Assembly: GCA_029717555.1 (NCBI GenBank)
Contig: JAMDHS010000004.1
Coordinates: 248,001 to 312,000, forward strand
Direction: 5' to 3'
Origin: Peribolospora baueri
Taxonomy: Eukaryota; Basidiomycota; Peribolosporomycetes; Peribolosporales; Peribolosporaceae
Length of the DNA: 64,000 nucleotides
Under the pieces are notes generated by a model. That model ran no database searches. It had not been told where the DNA came from and saw only the letters and a list, made by a program, of their open reading frames with translations. Of this stretch, positions 31,308-44,100 are shown piece by piece; position 1 is the first letter of the stretch; each line of letters begins with the position of its first letter. A program made the translations under genes and the position numbers.

Positions 31308-33273
31308 TCAGTCCTCGGTCTCGGCGCCGTTGTTCTGAACGCGGCGCTCCTTTTCGCTTTAGGCAGAAGGCGGAGGCCAGCAGAGGGAAAAGCAACGTCG
31401 ACGACGAGAGACGTAGAGGGAAGGAAAGGAGTAAATGGTCACGTCCCGAACACTCAAGCCCTGCTCCCCTTATTAAGCGCGTTTCACGACTCACTTCTCG
31501 AGCTGGTTGTAAAGCAGGAAGAGCGCCTTCTCGTTCGCCTCAGGCGTTCCCTGGATGGTGAACATCCTCTCACCCGTCTCGTCATGCGGCACCTTGGCGA
31601 TGGAGATCCGGGAGCCGGAGAGCCTCCTGATCTCGGTGATCTTGCTGCCTCCCTTGCCGATGATGCAGCCAACCATGTCGGACGGGATGGAGATGTTCTG
31701 GGTCCGGATGTTCGGGTCCTGGCTCGCGGCCGACGAGCCGGGGGGAACGAGGGCGCCGCTCGGGCTAGCCTCGGCGGCGCCGGCACCAGCGGCGCCTCCC
31801 ACTTCACCGGCGACGGCGGCGGCGGCAGCGGCAGCGGCGGCGTTGGTGGAGCGACGACCGTTCTCGGAGCCAATACCGTTGGAAGAGCGACGGTTGGCGC
31901 CACTCACGAAGCCGGCAAGACCGACCATGCCACCCAGCGAGCTACGGCGGCCGCCCTGAGGCTGGAGGCCGCCCGCACCGCCAGCGGCGAGCACGCCAGC
32001 TCCCTCGACCTGGCCGGGGTGGTAGAGAATGGTGCCCTGACCTCTCTCCCAGTCCTCGAGGAGGCACTTGCCGATCTCGTACACGGCCACGCGGATCGCC
32101 TCAGTGCTACCCTGCACCTCAACGACGCGCTCGGTCGACTGGGGGAGCATCTCCTTGGAGGCGACCATGCGAGCGCCGGACACGTCCTGAATGTGCTTGA
32201 TCTTGAGACCCTGGCGGCCGATGACGGTGCCCATGAGGTTGTGCGAGATGAGCAGGCGCACAGAGGTGAAGGCGTTCGGGGGAGGGGAGACCGGGGTGCT
32301 CGGGGGAGAAGCGTTGACAGGGTTCTCGAGGATGGTTTGGGCGATGAGAGAGTAGGCCTGACGGCGGGGTCGGTCGATGGGAAAGAAAACGTCAGTCCTG
32401 ACGGAAAAAAACAGTGTGATGTGGCATGCGTGACGAAGCAGGTCTCCCGCGCTCGCTCGCTTGCTCACCTTGGCAACGCCCTCAAGAGGACCGCTGACGC
32501 TGAGGACACGGTCGTGAACACCTTGAACCACCTTGCTAACGCCAGCCTTGACGCCGGTCTTGTCGCGGAGCTCGGCGACGTTGTGGCCCCCCTTACCGAT
32601 GATCACGCCGGCCTCCTTGGTGGAGACGAGGGCACGAACGGTAAGCGAGGCGTTGGGGTCGACGGGGGACTCGCCGTCCGTCATGTCGACATTGGGGCCG
32701 GGGGACCCGGTCCCCTCGACGTCAACTGCGATGGCGTCGCCAGCGACGGGAGAAGTCGCGGCAGGGGCCGCAGTAACGTTGTCTGCGAGGAGGGAGACAC
32801 GAAGGGAGTACCAAAGAGGACGGCAGTGCACCTACGTCAGCGGCCGTTCCATCGTTCCAGCATGCGCATGTGGACGAAGCAGAGGGCCAAGAAGATCGAG
32901 ACTCGGCCCCGAAACGGTATGGTAAGAGGGCAAGTCAAGCGCGACGTGGTCTCGCCGCACACGGTCGGTCGCAAACGAGACTGGCCACGCTCAGCAGTTG
33001 AAATGACGACGAAGGCAAGCCTGGGCAAGACCCCAACGTAGAAAATCAAGAGAACTGTATCGATAGACTAGGCCGGTTGCGTGTCCCGTTCAAGGCAGCT
33101 AGCTATCTTAGGCCCCGCGCCTGCGACCATCTCCCCATTCGCCATTGAAAAAGAAGGACAGATGGGGAGGAAGAGGCAACGAAGAGACGCTGGCCGGAGC
33201 AGCGCAAGACAGAAGGAGAGAGATGGTCGAAAAGGAGATGGGGACGGTGGCACTCACCGACGATGTCAGACAT
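31308..33273 (-). CDS. Three-KH-domain RNA-binding protein (PCBP/Hek2-Pbp2 type)
   Basis: Poly(rC)-binding-type protein of 413 residues, likely acting in mRNA localisation, stability or telomere-linked RNA binding as its relatives do. Exons: 33273-33258 (MSDIV plus one base), 32782-32469, 32357-31495 and 31356-31308. The GxxG loops of the KH domains are GVIIGKGGHN (KH1), GTVIGRQGLK (KH2) and GCIIGKGGSK (KH3). Between KH2 and KH3 lies a Gly/Ser/Ala linker with an Ala run and RRSS-type sites. I chose the last acceptor (TAAAG at 31361-31357) because it keeps frame and gives the charged end NEKERRVQNNGAETED. Intron 1 is unusually long for this window, 475 nt. Confidence 0.9.
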
Positions 33274-34710
33274 GGCCGAAGAAGGGGGAAGCGGGCGGGG
33301 TAAGGGAGGGAGTAATGGGGAGGATTAGGGGCGGGGGTGGCGGGGACGGAGGGAGGAAACGGAGGAAAGGAGGAAGGATGAGGGCGATTGGGAAGGAGAC
33401 GAGGGGAGGAGAGGAGAAGGGACGGGATGGGATGGGGGACGATGGGTGGTCGAGGTGGTGGTGGATGGGATAGGGGACGATGGTGGGTGAAGAGGAGGAG
33501 GAAGAAGAGAGACGGAGGCTAAGCAGCGGCGGCCGTAGTCAGACGGACCCAATAGGATCGCATTTACGGGCGTGTAATGGGTTTGTAGTGCTCGTCGCCC
33601 CGGTACTCTATGCAGAGTACACAAAGTACACGAGTACGAGTACGAGTACAAGTACAAGTACAAATACAAGTACAAGTACACAAGTACTCTCTCTACTTAC
33701 CTTCTCGTCCTTTCTTTCCCCTGCACGCGACACAACCGCGTATGTATAAAAAATGGCCGCCTCGCGCTCGCCACCACCTCCTGCCGAGCTCCGAGTCTAC
33801 TTCCATCGCCGGTCACCTCTTTGAGGCTCTTCAGTCCTGCGGGAATGGGAAAACGAAGGAAAGAAGGAAAGAAAGAAGGAAAGCGAGCCTAAGTCGTGTC
33901 CTCCCGCCTCCTCCGTCCTCCCCTCTACCGACCGCCTCTTCCGACCCTGTGTCCACACGACGCGCCGTCACGTCTCCAGCCTCGACCAAGGGGGCCCGCG
34001 TGCGTACATGGAGGAGTTAGCGATGCTACTTGCATGCCCGCAAGCCTCGTTCCGATGCCCTCCACTCCACAGCGGCAAAACGAAACCCGCCCGGGCATGG
34101 TCGACCAAGCAAGGCAAGGCGACCACGCCGACAGAAAGTCGCCCACGGCGCTTCGCCCGCCCTGTCTGTCTGACCTCCACCCTCCCTCATCCGGCGGCTA
34201 GTTTCGTTGCACCCTCGAGCTCCGCCTCGGCTGCGGCTCCCCCTTTCCCCACCGCAGGACCCCCACGGCGGCCGGCTTCCTTTCAAGTCAAGTGAACAAA
34301 TCGCGTGGCAGACAGACAGTGGTAGGTACAGACTGTGCGGTGCCGTAGCTCGCACTTGAGCGTCGCTTCGCCCACCAACCCGTGGCCACCGCTGGGCCGA
34401 CTGCGTGGGACTAACTAATTTATGTATGTAGCGCTGTGCGTATTTTACGGAATGTTCATAGACTTTCGCTCCTTGAGGTGGCTTGTTGCAGCGCGCTTGC
34501 CTCTGTCTACACATGCCCGGCCCGACTTCGGTGATGACGCTCTCGCTAACCGAGCAAAGCTCTCCACCGGTGACGGCTGTGTTGTCACGAACCGTCGTCC
34601 GCTTCTAATGATCCGTGTCCAATACCCGAGCGGGATTTTCCACGCGAACGCAAGCACGCCGACAACGCGTCCTCGTTCTCTTCGACTCCCAAATGACTGG
34701 CCTGCCGGGC
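33274..34710. other. Intergenic region upstream of the KH-protein gene
   Basis: About 1.4 kb. From 33274 to 33530 it is strongly CT-rich on the minus strand, as expected for the KH gene's leader. A GTAC(G/A)A hexamer microsatellite spans about 33627-33690 and produces a spurious Tyr-Leu repeat frame. The rest carries no supported gene. Confidence 0.5.
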
Positions 34711-36910
34711 TCACTGCTTTTTCCCAAAGAAGCTCATCAAGGTGCTCTGCTTCCCTTCCCCCTTCTTTCCTCCCTGCGCCTTGGGCGCCGTCCCGGACCG
34801 ACCCGCCCCGGCTTCGGTGCCGGCCCTCCGCGTGGACGCGGACGCGGTCGCCCCCGTGGAGGAAGACTTGCGCGACCCCTTCGTCGTCTTCTTCGCTGGC
34901 GGTGCAGGCTCATCCGACTCCCAGTCCGTGTATGGCTCTTCGACTTCGACCTCTTTGGTCACTGCACGATAGACAGAGTAAGATAAAGACGCGACTCAGC
35001 TGCCGATCCCGGCCCAGCTGATCGCCTCGAGTCTCCACTCACCCATGTAGCCTTTGGCGTTCTTTGTCCGCTCCTTCCGCATGACCTTGCGCATCTTCTG
35101 CACTCGCTGCCTCTCTTTCTTTGGCTCTTCCTTCTTCGTCGAGTCCGCTTCTGCGCTCGCCGTTCGCTCCTCACCATGTTCGACAGACGGCGGCAGAACA
35201 TCTGAAGGAAGCGGAAGCCAAAGTCAGATCAGGATGATCAGCGACCGACACGCCACGCTGACATGGGACTCCGCCGCCGCACCCACCTTCCATCGCCTCG
35301 TCCTCATCGCTTTCCATCATCCTCCTTAACTCCGCTTCCCTCCGCTCCCTCTCTTTCTTCTTGTCCTCCTTACCACGCCGCTTCTCCTTTTTCTCATCCT
35401 CGCTTGCCGGCTCCTCCCCGCTAGCGTACCCAACCGGGCCCATATCCACATCCTCCTCCTTTGCCTCTACCGCCGTTGCCGAACCTTCGGCCTCCTTCAT
35501 AGCCTCTTCCGCATCCGCATCACTCTCCCCATCCTCCGACTTGGGACTCGTCTGCTTTTGGGCGCTCAGAGTCGCAGCCGATCGAGCCGAAGACCTGGAT
35601 ACAGCTGATGGTTTCGAGTCGAACGGCGACTTTCGCTTCAACGTCGATGAGCCAGACGGGTCGCTAAGAGCCGCGGCGTCTTTAGGCCTGAGGGGAAGGA
35701 AGGTGTATGCGCTTGAGAACGTCCTCCCTTCTGCTGCCTTCTACCGTATGAATGGCCGCATAATCACTCACTTTGACCCTCTCGATGTCCCGTTAGATTT
35801 CGAAGTCTGCTCCGCCACCTTCCTGTTGGTGCCGCCTTTGGCCGTGCCCGCCATGGCTCCGAGTGCCGCGCTCATTTGCTTGAGTCCTTCGGCTGCGACG
35901 GACGTCTTTCCATGTGAGCGAGACCGGAGCTGCCAAAAGCCAAGCCAGAAAGCGAAAGGCATGTTAACGACGGAAAGTGGTTGAGAACGGAAAAAGAGGT
36001 GAACGCTGCGAACCTCTATCGCCTTCACGCTCGGGTTGGAGATCACGCCAAGACGCGCACCCCTATCCGATTCCTCCCATGTCTTGACGTACTTGGGCAC
36101 CGTATGCAGATCGTGTGCCGGCGCCGTCAAAAGTCCTGGGTCCTACGAAAGATAAATCATATCGCGGAGACGTCGTCAGACATGACCGATCGCCGAATAT
36201 GAAACCGTTCAGCTCACCTTGAGTTTACCGGGTGTTACGCTGTAGATATGCTGACTGGTGATGCGATCGAAGCGGGATTTCGTGGCTGTGCCCGAGAGGA
36301 CGTATCAGCACAATGGGCACAGTCAGTTGGTAGGATAAGCGAGCAATTAAACACATACCATCGAGGTCTTCTTCGCCTACCAGGACGATCGCTTTGCTCT
36401 TCCCTTTCCACGGCCTCGCCGGCGCCGTCTCGTCAGACGGGGCCACCTCGCCGACCTTTGCGTCCGCATCGACGTCCATTCGATCCTTCTCATCCACATG
36501 ACCGTCCTTCGTCTCCAAAGGTGCCTCTACAGGCTCTAATGCTCCGCAGAGAACGTACGTGGCGTACGGTGGCTTTGGCTCGGACTTGGTTGCTGAGTGG
36601 AAGTGCTCTAGAGCTCTGCCGATGTGGGCAGCCAGGCAAAGGGCGGTAGTCGTAGAATCAGCAACGGCTGGCGCGGCATCGTAAGGTGGTAGTTCGTCGT
36701 CGGATGCAACGCACCTCTTCGCTTCAGCGACGTGGATGTTCAGCTCCCTGCTGAGCAGTTTGTAGGTGATCTGCCAGCAATGCAAGAGGAAGTCGTACTA
36801 GCTCAAGCCCGATGTTGCCGTCGTCGGTCCGGCAAGCAGAGCGTTCCATCACTCACAGGTTTCTTCTCATGTATCACCCATGCTGTAAGGAAGTCTTCAT
36901 GTTCGCTCAT
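34711..36910 (-). CDS. POL32: DNA polymerase delta subunit Pol32 (Cdc27/POLD3)
   Basis: Third subunit of DNA polymerase delta, which links it to PCNA and to subunit 2. It starts at ATG 36910 with MSEHEDFLTAWVIHEKKP and continues after the first intron (36771-36856) with ITYKLLSRELNIHVAEAKR, the conserved winged-helix region. Further exons give SRFDRITSQHIYSVTPGKLK and LRSRSHGKTSVAAEGLKQM. The middle is acidic and Lys-rich. The C-terminus ends QSTLMSFFGKKQ, a PIP-box (QxxLxxFF) for PCNA. At least seven exons, several with phases checked. It diverges from DBP5 across 264 bp. Confidence 0.9.
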
Positions 36911-37174
36911 TTCGTCCGCGAAGTCGTGTCAGTGGAAGTGCTAGTGGCCGAAATCCTCTAAGCTTCTGGTCGGTCCCAGCCTTCTCAAGCGTCGCACACG
37001 GTCCTTTACGCGTCCACAGCCCGCGTTAATGACCACAGATGGCGCGGCGTGAGAAGAAGGCACGTGAATGAAAACTGGCCCCATGATCGGCCTTCGTTCC
37101 CAGCGTCGGCTTCGTCCACTCCTAACGCATTCGCGGCCGCCACCATCACATCCCGTTGAGCAGATCCTTCCGTC
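36911..37174. promoter_or_regulatory. Bidirectional spacer POL32/DBP5
   Basis: A spacer of 264 bp lies between the two divergent start codons and must hold both promoters. No individual site is clear. A NotI-like GCGGCCGC octamer occurs at 37133-37140. Confidence 0.5.
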
Positions 37175-39295
37175 ATGGCCTCTGAAAAAAAGCCCAGTGA
37201 GTATATGTCCGACTGGCAGAGTTTCTCCCTCGCCATGCTCACACCATGCTGTGGCGTCGCATCCAGCCGAATCGCTCGAGGCGATCACTGCTCGCATCGG
37301 GAACCTGCTAAACAAGAACGCTGAGTCTGTCAAGTCCCCTACCGAAGCCAAGACCGAGGAGAGCAAGCCTGAAGACGGCGTTGCAGACAAGGGGCCAGAT
37401 GGGGAGGCTGGTGACAAGAAGGAAGATGCTGTGGATGCTGGGGATAAGAAGGTCGCAGAGAAGTCGCCAGGTGAGCACCGCTGATCACACGTCTGCTGTT
37501 CCTGTCTGACGAGGTCTAACCTGTAATCCTGTCTCTCCCACAGCAACGGCGCTGCTGCAGTCCTCCTACGACGTCCATGTGAGTGGTATTCATTTAAAGC
37601 TATAATTATAGTTGGTACACGCGCTGAAGCGACGGCCTCTTTCTTCTTGCCTTTGTAGGTGACGCTCGCGGACCAGCAAGCGGACCCCAACTCTCCTTTG
37701 TTCTCTGCTAAGACGTTTGAAGAGCTCGGCCTGTGAGTTGTTGATCCGTGGAAAACCTTGAGGTGGCGATCGTCTTTTATTAATCTATTAATGCTTTCCA
37801 CCTGTAGTCATGAAGACTTGCTCAAGGGCATATACGCTATGAAGTACCAGAAGCCGTCGAAAATACAGGAGAGGGCTCTGCCGTTGTTACTTCAGAATCC
37901 GTGGGTAGAAGACGTGGGATTTACACTATTTCCAACGGAGACCTGTACTGACTGCATATTTAATGTCGCTGCAGGCCGCGCAATATGATAGGCCAGTCCC
38001 AGTCCGGAACTGGGAAAACGGCTGCCTTCGTCCTCACCATGCTTTCCCGTGTTGACTTCAGCAACCCCAAAACCCAGGCCGTATGCCTCGCGCCGTCTCG
38101 AGAGCTGGCTCGGCAGATCATGGACGTCGTCAAGACGATGGGCAAGTACACCCCGGTCACCACTGAGTACGCCATCTCCGGTCAGCTCGAGAAGGGCAAA
38201 AAGGCTGAAGGCCAGGTTATCGTTGGTACGCCGGGCACGTTGACGGATTGGATTCGGAGGAAGGTTCTCGATGTCTCGGCTGTCAAGGTATTCGTTTTGG
38301 ACGAGGCGGATAACATGTTGGATCAGCAGGGGCTTGGCGATCAGAGCATTCGATGCAAGAAGTAGGTTCAAGTCGCCTTTTCAGCGAAGCATCGCTGTTC
38401 TGCCTCTAATATGTCTCACGATACCCCTTTATCATTATCGCAGCTTGATGCCGAAGGGAACGCAGCTTGTGCTGTTCTCCGCGACGTTCCCAGATAATGT
38501 TCGCAACTTCGCCGCCAAATTCGCCCCCTCTGCGAACGAGATCCGACTCAAGCAAGAGGAACTTTCCGTCGAGGGCATCAAGCAGCTGTACATGGACTGC
38601 AAGGATGAGAACCACAAGTACGACGTGCTCATGGAGCTCTATAGCCTCATGACGATCGGGCAGAGCATTATCTTCTGTAGGGTGAGTTGTTGGAGGATGG
38701 TGTCGTGGTGCGCGGTACCTTTTGAGAATTTCTCTTTGACCGATCTTCTGGATCTCCCAGAAACGCGAAACCGCCGATGAACTCGAGCGACGCATGGTTG
38801 CGGAGGGCCACCAGGTTGTCGCACTGCACGGCAAGCTCGAAGGCGACGAGCGAGACTCGAAGATGGACGGTTTCCGCTCGGGCAAGACCAAGGTGCTGAT
38901 TACTACCAACGTCGTGGCCCGTGGTATCGATATCTTGCAAGTTACCTTGGTCATCAACTATGACATGCCACTCATCGGCAACACCGATAAGCCGGACGTC
39001 GAGACATATTTGCACAGGATCGGTGAGGATGCTTTCACACTTTCTAAGCATAACACGGCCTTCCCTTCCGGCCGACGTCCAACTGATCCCGCGATCTTCC
39101 TTTCCTCCTTTCTTTTGTTAAGGCCGCACTGGTCGATTCGGACGCAAGGGCGTGTCAATCAACTTCGTGCACAACCAGAAATCCTGGCAGCAAATGCACA
39201 CCATCGAGGAAGCCCTCAAGCACCCTATCCACCGTGTCGCTACGGATGATCTCGACGAGATGGAGAAGGCCGTTAAGGCTGCGCTCAAGAGCTGA
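37175..39295 (+). CDS. DBP5: DEAD-box helicase Dbp5 (DDX19), mRNA export
   Basis: RNA helicase that strips export factors from mRNA at the cytoplasmic face of the nuclear pore, activated by Gle1-IP6, and also acts in translation termination. Nine exons sum to 495 residues: 37175-37196, 37267-37470, 37544-37578, 37659-37732, 37808-37900, 37975-38361, 38444-38681, 38761-39022 and 39123-39295. Motifs: [16 protein letters not shown] (Q), SQSGTGKT (I), PSRELARQ (Ia), VGTPGT (Ib), LDEADNML (II, DEAD), FSATF (III), ARGID (V) and [13 protein letters not shown] (VI, across intron 8). The Lys/Glu-rich N-terminal extension is typical. [13 protein letters not shown] and the end [16 protein letters not shown] fit DDX19. 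Confidence 0.95.
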
Positions 39296-39707
39296 GCGGT
39301 CGAGTGGATGAATGGATTTGAAGTGCTCCCCTCGGTCGCGTGCATCCGACCGTATTCGGTGTACAATGGATGAGTCCTATCCCGGCTGCAATGTCCCGTC
39401 TCCGGCCTTGTCAGAAAAACTGTTAGCCCACCCTTGCCTGTGTCGACATAAACCTCTTTCCTTTCCATGCTGTTCCTTTTGCATGTCTTCATACCCGAGA
39501 TGTGAATTACGTACGTACTTGACGCCAACTATTAAAAGAAATTGCCCGATTTCATTCGAATTTTCTCTACCCAGTTCCACTCGGGCACTCCATTGGAGTG
39601 ATGAAGAATGGGAACAATGAGTGCATCCACACGAAACGGCCCACCAAGGCATCGTCGGACACAATATGGACACCCGTACAGCTCAGTCTCGTAGAGAAAG
39701 TACACAA
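39296..39707. other. Convergent intergenic region
   Basis: Between the 3' ends of DBP5 (plus) and the zinc-finger gene (minus). It is more AT-rich than the coding flanks, as expected of 3' ends. No gene seen. Confidence 0.5.
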
Positions 39708-40910
39708 TCAATCAGATTTCGCAGTGCTTGTTGCCATCTTTCGCTTCTTCTTGGCTTCCGGTGAAGGGCCCTTGATCGTCGTCCCGGCTCCATTATCGCC
39801 ATTCTTGCGAGCATTCCCCTTCTTACCCGTCTTCTTCCCTCCTTTCTCTCCGCCAATGCTGGCTTTGCCTGCCCGATCCACCTTCGCTTTCGCTCTGCTC
39901 TCCGCTATCCGTCTCGCACGCTCTTCTTCCGGCAGAGCCCGCCACGCCTCTTTTGCTGCCTTCTTCGCCGCGATCTTGGCTCGGATCTTCTCTCTCCGTG
40001 CTTCTCGAGCTTCGTCCTGCGAGGATGGACAGTCAAGCGCAATGCTATGTCAGTATACTGAGCGTGGAGAGAGCATCTTCAGGAGTCCCAGATAAAGTCT
40101 ATAGACCAGGACTTACCTTTCGCTGCTCCGCCTTGTCCAACTCCTCCTCCTGTTCTTGTTCAAGGTCCTCGTCCATGAGAAGTACCACCGCCCGAGGGTC
40201 CGATGGCAGCTTCCTCCGCTGGTCTCGAGAGGCAGAGAGGAAGTTGCTATATCGCTTTTGTCTCCGTCGGTGGGGCTGAATATTAGAGAGGGAAAAGCAT
40301 TACCCAGAAGACGAACATGATCAGCCAAGGCATCCCATTGTTCATCCAAACTTGCCAAACCTTGCTCTTCACGCCCAACTAATGGCGCCTCGCTGTCGCC
40401 CAATGACATGAAACGCTGAATTACCTTGGACGTCAAATGTTCCTCCACCATCTTCGGATTCTTGAGCTCCTTGGTAGGACAGAACACACACGCCCTCGAC
40501 AAGTAGCCATCCTTTCCCCTGGAAGTCGCTGATAGGTAAATGGGCTGGTCCATAGCGCCGTCCACAGTAACGTCGATGGGACCTCCAAAGTCCACTTCCT
40601 CCTCATCCGTTGTGCCGTCCTCTTCGGGGTCCTTTTTGGCATCGCCTCTTCGCTGCCCCTCCTCAGCTCCCGCCTCCAATGAAGCGTCATCTTCGTCGTC
40701 CTCTTCACCGTCGTCTGAAGAGTCGGGGTGGGCCATCCGCTTAAGCCCCTTGCTCCCTGGCTCGTTCTCCTCCTCTTCCGAGCTGCTCTCGCTCTCCTCG
40801 CTGTCAGTCTCGCTTCCTCCTCCTCCGTACAGCTCCTTCATCTCCGAGGTGATTCCCAGCTCCTCCTCCTCCTTCCTCCTCTCCACCCTGCGTTGTACTC
40901 GCCGAAGCAT
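39708..40910 (-). CDS. C2H2 zinc-finger protein, probably nucleolar
   Basis: Predicted 317 residues in three exons: 40910-40425, 40275-40117 and 40016-39708, each a whole number of codons. The N-terminus is basic (MLRRVQRRVERRKEEEELG), followed by long Asp/Glu/Ser stretches. One zinc finger is split by intron 1: CVFCPTKELKNPKMVEEHL continues TSKPHRRRQKRYSNFL, giving Cys-x2-Cys-x12-His-x5-His in the U1/matrin style that binds RNA or dsRNA. The C-terminal third is Lys/Arg/Ala-rich and likely helical and nuclear-targeting. I infer a ribosome-biogenesis role from composition only. An unspliced reading would lose the second histidine. Confidence 0.72.
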
Positions 40911-41133
40911 TGCGTTGACCGGTTGATATATCTGGGAGACGCCGACGAAAGTGAAGGTCAAGACGAGAACTATGCCCACCTGGATGAAAGGCACGTGGAG
41001 GAGCCGCTCCGGGACGCAAAAGCTGCGGTAGAAGCTGCGGCTCGACAATATTTCCTTCCAGGCCTGTGCGTCGTCCGGCTTGAAATCGCAAGGCGCACCA
41101 TCGTTCAGTGCCCGAGCCTACGCCGTCGTCGCC
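40911..41133. promoter_or_regulatory. Bidirectional spacer zinc-finger/DSS1
   Basis: A spacer of 223 bp separates the divergent start codons. Open frames run through it on both strands, but the first proper ATGs lie at its ends. No specific site recognised. Confidence 0.45.
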
Positions 41134-44100
41134 ATGTTCCTCACCGCGCCAATCCGAGCACAGAGGCGAGCCGCTGCCGGCGCCGCTGCTTCTACGGTTC
41201 GCCGAGATGCTGCTCCTCAAGAGTCTACAACTGCAGCTGTCCTTCGAGAGCCTGCATCGCAGTCGCGCGGAGGACCAGCACGGAGGACTAATGCATCTCC
41301 TTCTGCCCCTCGAGGCTCGTCTCCGAGACATGCGTACCCTCTTCGAGAGACCATGATGCACCGACGGACCGCCCGAGAACTGATTGATACCGCCGCCAAG
41401 GGAGAAGCGGCTGGGCCAGGGTTCAAGCGCACGCCCGATCGAGGGGTCTCCGCGCTCAAGGAGGCCATCGCGGCGGAGAGGGCTCACAAGAAGAGCGAGT
41501 CACTGACTGTGACGGCCGATCTCCCCACGGCACGCTTTGGACCTTCTGGGAAAGAGTTGCTGGAGGAAGGGCTACATGATGGACCTGAAGAATCGGACAT
41601 CATGTATGGCGGAGTAGAGGGGCTTGAAGTTGATGGGGACACGACGCCCGCCCTGGAGCCCGGCACTTTCATTGAATTGCGAAGGTCAGTAATACGTATG
41701 AGGCATCTTCGTGCTTTCCTCTGACGTGTTGTAGGAGACGCGCTTTGCATAACCGAAGCGCTCATCCTTCCTTGCTTTCTTTCATGCTTGCAGACAACAA
41801 AAGGTCACTTACGGCGTGACTTTGACCATGTCGACCAACTTCTTTAAGTTACACGTTGGCTATGCCTCCTTCATTTCTCCTGATAACCTTTCGCTCGCGG
41901 TACTGTCCAACGGCGAAATATGGGTCGGAAAGAAATCGGACGTGGTATTTGCACTGCCCAACTTTGTGTCCGCAGAGGCTGCAACACTCGCCACCCCTCA
42001 CCAGTTCTACTCAAACGACGGCGAAGTCGCTTTATCCAGGGATAGTGAGGTCTTTGACCCCGTGCGATTTGCGGCTCGAGGAAACATCGTCAAGGCAATG
42101 CGCAAACTGATCGCACAATCGGAGATAGAGATGGGTCGCCTCAGTCCTCGCTTTACGGAGCTTTTTCTGGCCAATGAGGCCAGCATCTCGTCTGGAGATG
42201 TCAAAGCCGAGGTGGAAGATGTTTGGGGGACGATCACAACGGAGCAGGCCGCTCGCCTTCTCCTGGCTTCGAAGAAAGGCAAAGGCAACGCCGATGTGGT
42301 GGACGAGCCGCTGGCCCCGGAAACTCTACTTGCAGTCCACACTCTTCTAATGAACCACCCGATGCACTTTGTCGCCGACCCCGGTCAGCACCGGGTGACG
42401 TCCCTTTTCACCATCCGTCCGCCTTCCCATCGCGCCAATTTGGATCATGTCGTCAAATGGGTCCACGAGAACGACCCGTGCTACACAAATTTTCTTATCA
42501 AGGCCAGGGAGATGGCAGCGTGGCGCCAGCAGGCGCGCGCAGCGGCTCTGCGAAAGCAAGGCGCCGCTGCCGATTCCCCTGTGGACTTTGTGGCGCCGCA
42601 AGAGATCAGTGCGGATGTCGTTCAGGACCTTCCTCCACAGCCAAGGTGGAACAAGACCGACCTGGAGATTTTGCGCTTCATCCGACTCTCCCTTCGCGAC
42701 CGCCGCACCACTCAAGAGCATATGTACAAGTCCGTCGTCCCTAGCATCGTCAAACAGGCCGGCCTGTCCAGCTCGTCCATCCATTCGATCACCTCGTTGG
42801 AGGATGACAGCCACGGCAGGTCGCATCTTGTTGGCGGGTATGAGCGGTTGCCCGCAGGCGATATCGTACGCGTCCACACCATTTCTTTTCTGAAAGAAGT
42901 CGGCTTTTTCCCTCCCTGGTTCAACCTCGTCGAGATCAACAGCACCTTTGAGATGGTGACCGAAGCGCAGGTCGTGCCGTATGCTAACGAAAGTGGAGCG
43001 CTCCCGACACCGAAGGAAGCGACTGTCAAGGCCAGCGGTGCAGTGTCATCCTCGCTTTTGAACCGCGACGGCTTCTATGCGGACGACCCACTCGCCTCGG
43101 TCCGGCACGACTTCGGCAACCTGCCCGTGTACGTCATTGATGATACCGACGCGGTCGAGCTCGACGACGGCGTCTCCATCGAGCCACTTCCTTCGGGCAA
43201 AGAGTGGTGGATCCACGTGCACATTGCCGACCCGACCTCGGTCCTGCCGCCGAACCATCCCGTGAGCCTGCGCGCTCAACAACAGTTCTCCAGCTTCTAC
43301 TTCACGGAAAAGCAAATTCCCATGCTCCCTCACGACTTCACCTTCGGCATGGGCGTCGACTTGGGAAGCGGCTCTAGGGGTTTGACGGACGGCGCACGGG
43401 CGGGGCAAAAGGGACATGCTCGGAACGTGCTGACTTTCAGTGCCAAGGTGGATGAGCGTGGGGAAATCCTGGACTACTGCGTCCGAGCCGGCCTCGTGCA
43501 CAACGTGCGCGTGATCGACTATGACTCCGTGGACCAGATCCTAATCGGGGGTGGGGTGACAGTGCCCGCGCCGTGGAACTTGCCAAAGAGGAACGACCAG
43601 CCGCTGCCGATGCCGGATTCCTCGGCTCGGACGGATTTGCAGCAGCTCTATGACCTCTCCAGAGTGCTTTTCAAATGGCGATTCGGGCAGGGTATGTTCT
43701 TCCCAGCGCTGCCGGTGCCCAGCGTCACCGTCAGTATAGCCGGGTTGCCGCAAGCTCCCAGGAGCGAGTTTAGCTCCACCCCAACTTTCTTCGTCGGTTT
43801 TCCGGAAGTCCACATGAAACTGGGCGATTTCCACACCATCTCTCCTGCGCGGAATGCGGTGGCAGAATTTGCCGTATTCGCCGGACGCGTGGCGACAGCC
43901 TTCAGCAGGGAGCATAAACTTGTCGTGCCTTTCCGAGGTCAGCCGGGCCTGTCAGGGGCGAACATGGAGGAGGTGTTGGCGCTCCGAGATGCTTTCACAG
44001 GAACGGTCGACTACCTCGATTTGATCAAGCGCAAGACGTTCATGCAGGCTAGCGCAGTATCGACGAAACCGGTGCCACACGCAATGCTAGGCCTTCAGAA

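Noticed and set aside
33325-33681. Tyr-Leu repeat protein on the minus strand
   Set aside because: It is a translation of the GTAC-hexamer microsatellite and adjoining CT-rich DNA.
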